The position numbers and the translations under genes are program-made. Under the pieces are notes generated by a model. It had not been told where the DNA came from. It saw only the letters and a list, made by a program, of their open reading frames with translations, and searched no databases. Source: Bog-473 sp036489775 (lineage in GTDB: Bacteria > Actinomycetota > Acidimicrobiia > Acidimicrobiales > RAAP-2). Taken from it: a stretch of 64,000 bases of DNA. Within the stretch, counting starts at the first letter, position 1; the number at the start of each line of letters is the position of its first letter. Where the stretch lies: NCBI GenBank assembly GCA_036489775.1, contig DASXFC010000011.1, forward strand, positions 43,177 to 107,176, given 5' to 3'. Shown piece after piece: positions 43,310-50,946 of the stretch.

Positions 43310-44602
43310 TTAGCTCAGCTTCACCGGCGTGAAGGTGCAGTCCATGTGTTTGATCCCGTTGATGAAGGGGGAGAGGAGGCGGTCGGGTTCGCTCGACGCC
43401 TCGATGTCGGGAAGCCGTTCGAACAGGCGGCGGAACATCACGTCGATTTCCTGGCGGGCCAGATGCGCACCGAGGCAGAAGTGGGGACCGGCCGCACCGA
43501 ATCCGAGGTGCGGGTTGGGGTCACGTCGAACATCGAAAGTAAACGGATCCTCGAAGACCTCATTATCCCGATTGGCCGAGTTGTAGTAGAGGATCAGCTT
43601 CTCGCCCTCTGTGATCTCCTGGTCCCCGAGGGTGCAGTCCTGGGTGGCTGTCCGGCGCATGAAGATGACCGGCGTCGCCCAGCGCACGATCTCGTCGATG
43701 CCTGTCTTGGCGATTCCGGACGGGTCAGCCGTCCAAAGTGCCCGCTGATCGGGGTGCTGGGTCATGGCCAGCAGGCCGTGACTGATGGCGTTGCGAGTGG
43801 TCTCGTTGCCCGCCACGACCAGCAGGATGAAGAAGGAGGCGATCTCCATCGGATCGAGCGCCTCTCCGTCCACGTTGGTGTTGACCAGGGCGGAGGTGAC
43901 GTCCTCGGTGGGGTTCCCGCGTCGGGCTTCGGCCAGCTGGGACATCAGCATGGTCAGCGTCTGGGCCGCCGTCATCAGGTTGGCGATCGGATCGGTGCCT
44001 TCGGGCATGTACTCGGCGTCCCCGTTGGAGAGGATGACGTTGGAGGCCTCGAACACGGTGTTGTAGTCGCCGGGCCCGACACCCATCATGTCGCAGATGA
44101 TCTCGAGTGGAAGGCGGGCCGCCACCTCGACGACGAAGTCGCACCCGCCCTGCGCAGCCACCCGGTCGATGACCCCGTTGGCCACTCCCTCGATGCGATC
44201 TTCGATCGACTTGATCATGCGCGGATTGAAGGCGTGGGACACGATCCGCCGTAGTCGTGCGTGCCGGGGGTTGTCCATGTTGATCATGGAGCCGAAGAAG
44301 GCCAGCATTTCTTCGGGCAGGTCCATGATGCTGGTGGCGCCCTTGCCGCTACAGAAGAGTTCGGGGTGGCGGCTGGCTTCGGCCACGTCGGCATGCTTGG
44401 TAACGGCCCGGTAGCCGGTCAGGCTTCCATCGGGGAACATGTGGGCGAACTCTTCGGGGATTTCGGGTTCTTTGAAGGAGGCCAGCGGCCGTTCCTGGCG
44501 CAGGGTCAGGAACGCACCTTCGCGTTCCTCCCAGGGCCGGGCCCAGAACTCCATGTCCGAGAGGTTGATCTCATCGACGCTGAGGACTTGACGAGGCTGC
44601 AT
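43310..44602 (-). CDS. Cytochrome P450
   Basis: The 430-residue protein starts at ATG 44602, because the upstream continuation of the frame crosses the divergent gene. P450 landmarks are MDNPRHARLRRIVSHAFNPR, the I-helix VVAGNETTRNAISHGLL, the E-x-x-R in DEIVRWATPV, and the heme loop GFGAAGPHFCLGAHLAR with Cys376. The sequence resembles actinobacterial families acting on steroids and lipids (CYP124/125/142-like), though this is by eye. It needs a ferredoxin partner, and the small ferredoxin at 38989 is a candidate. It is divergent from the secernin-like gene across a 36-base gap. Confidence 0.93.
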   Translation of the reverse strand: MQPRQVLSVDEINLSDMEFWARPWEEREGAFLTLRQERPLASFKEPEIPEEFAHMFPDGSLTGYRAVTKHADVAEASRHPELFCSGKGATSIMDLPEEMLAFFGSMINMDNPRHARLRRIVSHAFNPRMIKSIEDRIEGVANGVIDRVAAQGGCDFVVEVAARLPLEIICDMMGVGPGDYNTVFEASNVILSNGDAEYMPEGTDPIANLMTAAQTLTMLMSQLAEARRGNPTEDVTSALVNTNVDGEALDPMEIASFFILLVVAGNETTRNAISHGLLAMTQHPDQRALWTADPSGIAKTGIDEIVRWATPVIFMRRTATQDCTLGDQEITEGEKLILYYNSANRDNEVFEDPFTFDVRRDPNPHLGFGAAGPHFCLGAHLARQEIDVMFRRLFERLPDIEASSEPDRLLSPFINGIKHMDCTFTPVKLS

Positions 44603-44638
44603 GCGCGTCAATCTACCGGGCTTCCTTACACTGCGACT

Positions 44639-45850
44639 GTGTGTGACACCCTGTGTGCACCAGGCGCCGATGGCATGGTGTTCGCCAAGAATTCCGACCG
44701 TCCACGCGGCGAAATGCAGCTGGCGGTGCCGTTCGGCCGGCGAGCGACCGCCGGGTGCACGTTGCGGACGCAGTACCTCTCCATTGGGGACACCGGCGCT
44801 CATGCGACCTTCCTGTCCTGCCCGACTTGGCTCTGGGGCGCCGAACACGGCATCAACGAGTACGGCGTGGCCATCGGGAATGAACGAGTCAGCACGGTGC
44901 ACGATGCGGCGTCGGCCCAGCCGGGCCTCATCGGCATGGATCTGGTCCGCCTCGGACTCGAACGAGGCCGCAGCGCGGAGGAGGCGCTCGAGGTGATGAC
45001 CGATCTCCTCTCCGTGCACGGCCAGGGAGGGATCGCCGACGCCGAGCGCCAGGAGGCTTACGACTCCTCGTTCCTGGTGGCGGACCCGCGCGGTGCCTTC
45101 GTGCTCGAGACGGCTGGTCGTGACTTCGCCATTGCGCCGGTACCCCAGGGGACCGCCATCTCGAACCGGCTGACGCTGACCACCGAGTGGACCCGGGCCT
45201 CGGATGCCCTGGCGCCCGGCGATGACTTCGACCGTTTCCGCAACCAGGCCGAGGACTCGAGCTCCGCTGATCTGCGGCTGTCGGCCAGCCGCCAGTTTCT
45301 GGCGTCCCAACCGGCCGGTGGCCTCGATCCGGCGGCGACGGTGGCCCACCTGCGTGACCACGGTCACGGTCCGTGGGGCGCGCCGGGTGGCGATGATCTG
45401 ATCGACCCGCCAGCCGAGGCAAGCGGCGGGGATTTGAGCGGCGCGTCGGTCTGCATGCACGTGCGGAGCCGGGCCACCACCGCGGCGTCGATGGTCGCGG
45501 TGCTGCCCCGCGGCATCGGCGACGGCCAGTTTGTGCGCGCCTACGTGGCCCTGGGCAGTCCCTGTGTCAGCATCTTCATCCCGGCCTTTCCTTCGACGGC
45601 AGGTGGTCCACCGCCGTTCATCCCGTTCGAGCTCTCCAACTATCACCTGTGGCTGGCGGCCGACGCCCTGCGCCAGCAGGTCGAGGAAGACCCGACCGCG
45701 TTGGCGGACATCCGGCGTCAGCTGTCGCCGGTGGAGTCGGACCTGTGGGCCGAGGCTGACGACGTGGCTGACCGGCCCGAGCTCTGGCCGGTGGTCGGCG
45801 AGTCATGGGGTCGCCGCGTCTTCGATGCCATCGTGGGTTGCCAGGGCTGA
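44639..45850 (+). CDS. Secernin / peptidase C69-like Ntn hydrolase
   Basis: From GTG 44639 the protein begins MCDTLCAPGADGMVFAKNSD, so removal of Met exposes an N-terminal Cys, the nucleophile of Ntn hydrolases in the C69 dipeptidase/secernin family. N-S-D-R follows as usual. Other features include GAHATFLSCPTWLWGAEHGI, NEYGVAIGNERV, DSSFLVADPRGAFVLETAGR and CMHVRSRATTAASMVAVLP. It has 403 residues. It should hydrolyse an amide or peptide bond in the cytoplasm. The 36-base divergent gap with the P450 gene leaves little room for separate promoters. Confidence 0.85.
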   Translation: MCDTLCAPGADGMVFAKNSDRPRGEMQLAVPFGRRATAGCTLRTQYLSIGDTGAHATFLSCPTWLWGAEHGINEYGVAIGNERVSTVHDAASAQPGLIGMDLVRLGLERGRSAEEALEVMTDLLSVHGQGGIADAERQEAYDSSFLVADPRGAFVLETAGRDFAIAPVPQGTAISNRLTLTTEWTRASDALAPGDDFDRFRNQAEDSSSADLRLSASRQFLASQPAGGLDPAATVAHLRDHGHGPWGAPGGDDLIDPPAEASGGDLSGASVCMHVRSRATTAASMVAVLPRGIGDGQFVRAYVALGSPCVSIFIPAFPSTAGGPPPFIPFELSNYHLWLAADALRQQVEEDPTALADIRRQLSPVESDLWAEADDVADRPELWPVVGESWGRRVFDAIVGCQG

Positions 45851-45871
45851 TCGCCGGGTACCGTTCAGCTC

Positions 45872-46759
45872 GTGCGCCTGATCAGCTTTTCCACCAGCTC
45901 TGACGCCACGCCGCGACCAGGCCTGATCGTCGGCGAGGAGGTGGTCGATCTCAGCGACGCCGCCATCGGGTTGCCATCGGACATGGCCGAACTGCTGGCC
46001 TTCGGGCCGGAGGCTCTCGAGCGAGCGGCCGCGGTCTCGGGTCGGGCCAAAGCGCGCCACGCGCCGGACGACGTCCGTACTCACGCGCCGGTACCCCGGC
46101 CTCCGAACATCTTGGCCATCGGTATGAACTATCGGGAGCATGTGGCCGAGCTGGGCCGGGAAGCACCGGAATACCAGTACTGGTTCAACAAACAACGGAC
46201 CTCGATCACTGGCCCCGAAGATCCGATCGTGCTGCCCACGGTCTCCGACATGGTCGACTACGAGGGAGAGCTGGCCATGGTGATCGGTCGGCGCTGTCAG
46301 CACGTGCCGGCGGCGCGGGCTTTCGAGGTGGTGGCCGGGTTCACCATTATCAACGACGTCAGCGCCCGGGACTGGCAATGGCGGACGCCCACCTTCACGA
46401 TGGGCAAGTCCTTCGACACCCACGCCCCTTGCGGACCGGTACTGGTGACCACTGACGAGATCGGTGATCCGGGTCAGCTCGGCATCCGGACCTGGGTCAA
46501 CGACGATCTGCGCCAGGACTCCACCACCGCCGACCTCATCTTCGACTGTGCCCACATGATCGAGTACCTGACGGCGGCCTTTCCCCTCGAACCTGGCACG
46601 ATCATCGCTACCGGCACACCCGCCGGCGTGGGGGCTGGCCGCACGCCTCCGATGTTTCTGGCCCACGGCGACGTGGTCCGGATCGCCATCGAGGGCATCG
46701 GAGAGCTGGTCAATCCCGTGATCGACGGGTCCAAACCGGTCCCGGTGGGCCTCGATTGA
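45872..46759 (+). CDS. Fumarylacetoacetate hydrolase-family protein
   Basis: A 295-residue metal-dependent C-C bond hydrolase or decarboxylase used in aromatic and keto-acid degradation. Family motifs: ILAIGMNYREHVAELGREAP, DMVDYEGELAMVIGRRC with the acidic metal ligands, FTIINDVSARDWQWRTPTF, GKSFDTHAPCGPVLVTTDEI and TGTPAGVGAGRTPPMFLAHG. It starts at GTG 45872, 21 bases after the C69-like gene, so the two may be co-transcribed. The exact diketo acid substrate is not identifiable. Confidence 0.92.
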   Translation: MRLISFSTSSDATPRPGLIVGEEVVDLSDAAIGLPSDMAELLAFGPEALERAAAVSGRAKARHAPDDVRTHAPVPRPPNILAIGMNYREHVAELGREAPEYQYWFNKQRTSITGPEDPIVLPTVSDMVDYEGELAMVIGRRCQHVPAARAFEVVAGFTIINDVSARDWQWRTPTFTMGKSFDTHAPCGPVLVTTDEIGDPGQLGIRTWVNDDLRQDSTTADLIFDCAHMIEYLTAAFPLEPGTIIATGTPAGVGAGRTPPMFLAHGDVVRIAIEGIGELVNPVIDGSKPVPVGLD

Positions 46760-46804
46760 GGCTCTGGCGGTCACGATCCGGAGCGGGCACGGCAGAATGG
46801 ACCT

Positions 46805-47143
46805 ATGACCGAGACCGCCACCGAGCAGCTGAGCGACGATGAGCGGGCTGACCGCCTGACCAAGCTGCAGGGGATCATCGACCTCATGCGCCCGGCCGTC
46901 CAAGCCGACGGTGGAGATCTGGTGCTGGTGCGGGCCGACGTCGAAACCGGTGTGGTGGAAGTGCAGCTGCAGGGTTCCTGCAGCTCCTGCGCTGTGAGTT
47001 CGGCCACCTTGTCGGGCGGCGTGGAGCGGATCTTGCGTGAGCGCCTGTCCTGGGTCACCGAGGTGGTCGGCGGGATCGACGAGTCGATGTCTTTCGACGA
47101 GAGCTCTTCGTTGGGAGCTGGCGGCTACGTCCCTCGCTTCTGA
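46805..47143 (+). CDS. NifU-like Fe-S scaffold protein
   Basis: A 112-residue protein consisting mainly of the NifU C-terminal domain: IIDLMRPAVQADGGDLVLVR, VEVQLQGSCSSCAVSSATLS with the cluster-binding C-x2-C, and GVERILRERLSWVTEVV. It transfers Fe-S clusters to client proteins, and several are encoded nearby, such as the ferredoxin and the NuoF-like protein. It is a stand-alone single-domain version, shorter than NfuA of E. coli. No other suf or isc gene is in the window. Confidence 0.92.
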   Translation: MTETATEQLSDDERADRLTKLQGIIDLMRPAVQADGGDLVLVRADVETGVVEVQLQGSCSSCAVSSATLSGGVERILRERLSWVTEVVGGIDESMSFDESSSLGAGGYVPRF

Positions 47144-47153
47144 CCGTTCGACC

Positions 47154-47942
47154 ATGGCGGAGGGCCGGGACATTTCGCTTCACACCAACCGCACCCGTGC
47201 GGATTCTTTCGGCGAGGACGCCGAGCAGTACGACCGGGCCCGGCCGACCTATCCAGTTGAGCTGGTCGATGCACTCTTGATTGACCAGCCCACCGACGTG
47301 CTCGATGTTGGCTGCGGGACCGGCATCGCGTCCCGGTTGTTCATGGCCCGAGGCTGCCGGGTTCTCGGTATCGAGCCCGACGCCCGCATGGCCGCGGTGG
47401 CGGCGCGGCTGGGGGGTGAGGTCGAAGTGGGTACCTTCGAGTCGTGGGATGCGAATGACCGTCGTTTCGACCTTCTTATTGCCGCACAGTCCTGGCACTG
47501 GGTGCATCCGCAGCGGGGTCCGCGCAAGGCCGCAGAGGTCCTGCGAGATGGTGGTCGTATCGGTCTCTTCTGGAACCAGTCCTTCTTCGATCCCGAGATC
47601 AGACAGGCGATGACCGAGGTGTACGAGCGGTTGGAGCCCAAGCTGGGTCAGGAGGCGATCGTGTTGGGTTGGCGCGACGATTCCATGTATGAGGGGGTGG
47701 CCAGCACCCTTGAGGGGACCGCTCGTTTCGAGGGCGTCCACCTCGAGCGCTTCGGCCACCCTGTGACGTACACCACCGAGCAGTGGCTCGATCTGGTTGC
47801 AACGCACAGCGACCACCGGACGTTGCCATCGGGGCCGCGATCAGCGCTGCTCGAAGCGTTGCGCGTTTCTCTCGACACGGTCGGCGGCCAGGTACCGGTC
47901 GACTACCAGACGACGCTGGTCACCGCCCGCACCAACGGCTGA
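47154..47942 (+). CDS. Class I SAM-dependent methyltransferase
   Basis: A 262-residue protein with FGEDAEQYDRARPTYPVELV at the start, the SAM glycine loop VLDVGCGTGIASRLF (about residues 48-62), an acidic strand end GIEPDARMAAVA, and a post-II LIAAQSWHWVHPQRGPRKA. The AEQYDRARPTYP opening is typical of the UbiE/BioC-like group whose substrates are diverse. It starts at ATG 47154, ten bases after the NifU-like stop. The longer frame upstream overlaps NifU and is not real. Confidence 0.9.
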   Translation: MAEGRDISLHTNRTRADSFGEDAEQYDRARPTYPVELVDALLIDQPTDVLDVGCGTGIASRLFMARGCRVLGIEPDARMAAVAARLGGEVEVGTFESWDANDRRFDLLIAAQSWHWVHPQRGPRKAAEVLRDGGRIGLFWNQSFFDPEIRQAMTEVYERLEPKLGQEAIVLGWRDDSMYEGVASTLEGTARFEGVHLERFGHPVTYTTEQWLDLVATHSDHRTLPSGPRSALLEALRVSLDTVGGQVPVDYQTTLVTARTNG

Positions 47943-47957
47943 TCCCGCCGGCTGCGC

Positions 47958-49187
47958 TCAGCCGGCCTTGGGTTCCTTCGGCAGTCCGAGGGCACGCTCG
48001 CCCACGATGTTGCGCTGGATCTCCGCGGCGCCACCCCAGATGGTCTCGGAGCGGGAGAAGAAGAAGAGGGACTGGAGATTGCTGACTGGGTAACCGGCTC
48101 CGGCCCGGCGCGCCCCGGGCAAGACGGTCTCGTCACCGCCTTGTGCACCTTGGAGGACCTGGCCGTCCATGCCCAGGATGTCAATGGCCAACTCCAGGCT
48201 CTCTTGATGAGCTTCGGACCAGTACATCTTGTTGCAGGCACTGAGGTTGGCCGTGTGGTGCGTTCCGTTGAGGGCGTCGGTCAGAGTGCGCCACCCGTTG
48301 ATCTGCATGATCTTGATCTTCGACCACGAGGTGGCCAGTCGCTGGCGGATGAGCGGATCATCGTTGGAGCCCCGTTGACGCGCCTCGTTGAGGATCTCGT
48401 TGTATTCCTTGAGGAAGCGACGATGGCCGGTGGTGGACGAGGTACCGCGCTCGAAGCCGAGGGTGGTCATGGCCACCTTCCAGCCGTTGTTGACCCCACC
48501 GATCACGTTCTCCTTCGGACACCGCGCGTTGGTGAAGAAGACCTCGTTGAACTCGGCCGATCCATCGACCTGCTCGATGGGGCGGACTTCGATGCCCGGT
48601 TGTTTCATGGGGACCAAGAGGTAGGAGATGCCGGCGTGCTTCGGCGCGTCCGGATCGGTGCGGGCCAGCATGAAGATGTAGTCGGCGTATTGCGCCTGGG
48701 TGGTCCAGACCTTCTGGCCGTTGATCACCCATTCGTCGCCGTCGAGTTCGGCCCGTGTCTTGAGGCCAGCCAGGTCCGACCCGGCGTCGGGCTCGCTGAA
48801 ACCCTGGCACCAGGCGATCTCACCCTTGAGGATGCCCGGGATGAAGTGCTGCTTCTGTTCTTCGGTGCCCCATTGCAGAATGGTGGGTCCGACCAGGGTG
48901 TCGCCGAAGAAGTCGGCCCGCAGGGGCGCACCGGCTCGGGCGAACTCCTCGTTGAGCACGACCTGCTGAATGAGGGAGAGGCCCTTACCGCCATACTCGG
49001 TCGGCCAGCTGGCGCAGATCCATCCGCCGCCGAAGAGTTTGGCCGTCCACTCCGTGTTGAACGCTTTTCGTTCCTCGGGCGTCATGGAGAAGCCGGGCTC
49101 CCCCCAACCCTGGGGCAGGTTGTCCTTCAGCCAGGCGCCAATGACGCCCCGGAACTCCTCGGCCTCGGGCGGATAGGTCAGATCCAT
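47958..49187 (-). CDS. Acyl-CoA dehydrogenase
   Basis: A 409-residue FAD enzyme for alpha-beta oxidation of an acyl-CoA. It has CQGFSEPDAGSDLAGLKTRA (substrate/FAD site), VINGQKVWTTQAQYADYIFM, TLGFERGTSSTTGHRRFLKE and the C-terminal ETIWGGAAEIQRNIVGERAL. The FadE-type sequence WPTEYGGKGLSLIQQ fits actinobacterial enzymes linked to steroid or branched-acid degradation. ATG 49187 is chosen, because upstream residues are not protein-like. It is divergent from the leader ORF and metal-transport operon across about 130 bases. Confidence 0.93.
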   Translation of the reverse strand: MDLTYPPEAEEFRGVIGAWLKDNLPQGWGEPGFSMTPEERKAFNTEWTAKLFGGGWICASWPTEYGGKGLSLIQQVVLNEEFARAGAPLRADFFGDTLVGPTILQWGTEEQKQHFIPGILKGEIAWCQGFSEPDAGSDLAGLKTRAELDGDEWVINGQKVWTTQAQYADYIFMLARTDPDAPKHAGISYLLVPMKQPGIEVRPIEQVDGSAEFNEVFFTNARCPKENVIGGVNNGWKVAMTTLGFERGTSSTTGHRRFLKEYNEILNEARQRGSNDDPLIRQRLATSWSKIKIMQINGWRTLTDALNGTHHTANLSACNKMYWSEAHQESLELAIDILGMDGQVLQGAQGGDETVLPGARRAGAGYPVSNLQSLFFFSRSETIWGGAAEIQRNIVGERALGLPKEPKAG

Positions 49188-49307
49188 GCACCAGCACGGT
49201 ATCCGCACCGCCCAGAGGTGGGTGACTGGTCCACTGCCAGCCTGGTTTTGAGCCGGTAGAATGCCCGCTACGAGCCATTGATCGGTGCCCGTACGGGCGA
49301 ATTGACG

Positions 49308-49316
49308 AAGGAGGTG
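49308..49316 (+). promoter_or_regulatory. Near-ideal Shine-Dalgarno of a leader ORF
   Basis: AAGGAGGTG is fully complementary to the 16S rRNA tail and lies five bases before ATG 49322. It is the strongest ribosome-binding site I saw in the window, yet it serves a 20-codon ORF and not a long gene. That marks the short ORF as translated. Confidence 0.8.
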
Positions 49317-49321
49317 TGGCC

Positions 49322-49384
49322 ATGCGCAGGGACGAACCCCCCAGTAGCCCCGCCGGCACACCTTCGTGCTCCCTGGTCGTCTGA
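49322..49384 (+). CDS. 20-residue leader peptide, acidic/proline N-terminus
   Basis: The ORF encodes a 20-residue peptide beginning MRRDEPPSSPAG and ending in Leu-Val-Val, stop TGA 49382-49384. It has four prolines, two in the Asp-Glu-Pro-Pro run at residues 4-7, and no resemblance to a known family. It lies 155 bases ahead of the PRC/MgtE-N/CBS gene. In E. coli and Salmonella, the mgtL leader (with acidic-proline codons near its start) senses Mg2+ because ribosomes destabilise on it when Mg2+ is low. The similarity in position and composition suggests a like role here, as inference. It may also be a generic uORF. Confidence 0.62.
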   Translation: MRRDEPPSSPAGTPSCSLVV

Positions 49385-49452
49385 TCGACCAGTCCCGAGC
49401 GGCCTGCTGCCGAGCGGCCTGCGGGGCACCACCGAGGTTGTCGCCGGCGACG

Positions 49453-49487
49453 AGGCGGGTGCGTGAAGCACTCGCCCGGTTCCGCCT
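49453..49487 (+). promoter_or_regulatory. Two mutually exclusive hairpins in the metal-operon leader
   Basis: GCGGGTGC (49455-49462) can pair with GCACTCGC (49468-49475) in an 8-bp stem with one G-T. Alternatively AGGCGG (49453-49458) can pair with CCGCCT (49482-49487). The two use the same bases 49455-49458, so only one can form. This is the layout of a leader switch between the short ORF and the start at 49540. The rest of the 49188-49539 interval holds the leader ORF and a possible TAGAAT -10 at 49257. Confidence 0.4.
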
Positions 49488-49539
49488 TATTCCGACCTGA
49501 TCACTCGCCCCCCGCGGGCCACACCCCGGAGGTTCTCGC

Positions 49540-50946
49540 ATGGCCACGCCACCGCCGGCCACGGCACCCACCCGTACTGGCTTCCCACTGCCCCGACGTC
49601 ACGACGCGGTGCGACCGGCGCACCAGCGCCGGCGGCGGACCCGTCGCATCCTGGCTCAGCAAGGGGTCTTCGACTCCATCGTGTCGCTGGCCGGGATACT
49701 GGGCCGTCCCGTCACCAACCAGAGCGGCCAGGAAATCGGCCGTCTGGAGGACGTGGTGGCCAAGTGGTCGGACGGGCAGATGTACCCGCCGATCACCGGT
49801 CTGGTCGTCAAAGTGGGGCGTCGTCAGGCCTACTTCCCCGCCTCTTCCATCGACCGGATCGGCCATGCCGAAGTCCAACTGCGATCGGCCCGCCTCGATC
49901 TGCGTGACGTGGTGCGCCGTCCCGGTGAGGTGATGTTGGCCAAGGACGTCCTCGACCACCAGCTGGTCGATGTGGACGGCGTGCAGGTCATTCGCGCCGC
50001 CGACCTCTACTTGGCCGAAGTGCTCGGGCGGGTCCGCCTGGTCGGTGCCGATGTTTCGACGGCCACCCTTCTCCGGAGGCTCGGTCCGCGGCGGTGGCGC
50101 CCGCAACCGACGCCTGATCGCGTCATCGACTGGGCCGCCATCCAGCCCTTTGGCGACACCCTCGACCCGGCCGCCGGAGCCAGCCCGGTGCGCCTGCGGG
50201 CTAGCCACGACGGCCTGCACCGGCTGCGCCCCGGGGAATTGGCTGACCTGCTCGAGGACCTGCGCCGGGAAGAGCGCCAGGAATTGCTGGCTGCCCTCAG
50301 CCCAGATGAAGCAGCCGACGCTCTCGAGGAAATGCAGCCCGACGACCTCGAACAGCTGTTGCGCGAGGCTGATCCCGGCGAAGCGGCCAAGCTGATCGAG
50401 GCCATGGAGCCCGACGAGGCCGTCGATGCCTTGCGCGACCTGCCAGCGCCGTACCGCAGCGAGCTCATGCGCCGCATGACGCCCAGCGCGTCGGCGGCTC
50501 TTCGTGAATTGCTGGGCTACGAAGAGGATGAAGCCGGCGGCATCATGACGACCACCCTGGTGGTGGCATCGAGCCGCGAAACGGTGCGCGACGTGGTCAC
50601 GCGGCTCTCTGAGGCCCGAACCCATGAGAGTGACCTCAACGCCGTGGCCGTGGTGAATCATGAGGGGTCCCTGGTCGGTGACCTGACCCTACTGACTCTC
50701 CTGCTGGCACTCCACGAGAACCCCGAATCGCGCCTGTCTTCGTTGCTCGAGGATGAGGACGTGGTGACGGTCAGTCCCCACGAGTCGGCCGACGAAGTGG
50801 CCGGCCAGCTGGTCGAGGCCCGCCGCCTCTCACTGGTTGTGGTGGACGAGGAGGGTCATCCCATGGGGAGGATCCTGGCCGACGACCTGCTCGACGCGCT
50901 GGTGGAGACCAAAGGGCGCTTCCACTTTCCCCGTCTGTTGTCATGA
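49540..50946 (+). CDS. Soluble PRC-barrel / MgtE-N / CBS protein, transporter regulatory subunit
   Basis: A 468-residue protein without transmembrane helices. Residues about 40-130 look like a PRC-barrel (GRPVTNQSGQEIGRLEDVVA), residues about 215-330 are the MgtE intracellular N domain (LADLLEDLRREERQELLAAL, DALEEMQPDDLEQLLREADP), and residues about 335-460 hold a CBS pair (EAGGIMTTTLVVASSRETVR, VTVSPHESADEVAGQLVEAR). In MgtE these domains sense Mg2+ and close the channel. Here they are a separate polypeptide whose stop overlaps the transporter start (ATGA, 50943-50946), so it is likely the cytosolic metal sensor of that transporter. GGAGG precedes ATG 49540. Confidence 0.87.
   Translation: MATPPPATAPTRTGFPLPRRHDAVRPAHQRRRRTRRILAQQGVFDSIVSLAGILGRPVTNQSGQEIGRLEDVVAKWSDGQMYPPITGLVVKVGRRQAYFPASSIDRIGHAEVQLRSARLDLRDVVRRPGEVMLAKDVLDHQLVDVDGVQVIRAADLYLAEVLGRVRLVGADVSTATLLRRLGPRRWRPQPTPDRVIDWAAIQPFGDTLDPAAGASPVRLRASHDGLHRLRPGELADLLEDLRREERQELLAALSPDEAADALEEMQPDDLEQLLREADPGEAAKLIEAMEPDEAVDALRDLPAPYRSELMRRMTPSASAALRELLGYEEDEAGGIMTTTLVVASSRETVRDVVTRLSEARTHESDLNAVAVVNHEGSLVGDLTLLTLLLALHENPESRLSSLLEDEDVVTVSPHESADEVAGQLVEARRLSLVVVDEEGHPMGRILADDLLDALVETKGRFHFPRLLS

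Noticed and set aside
44603..45646. P450 reading frame extended upstream
   Set aside because: It runs antisense through the C69-like gene, which has clear protein motifs; ATG 44602 starts the P450 fold.
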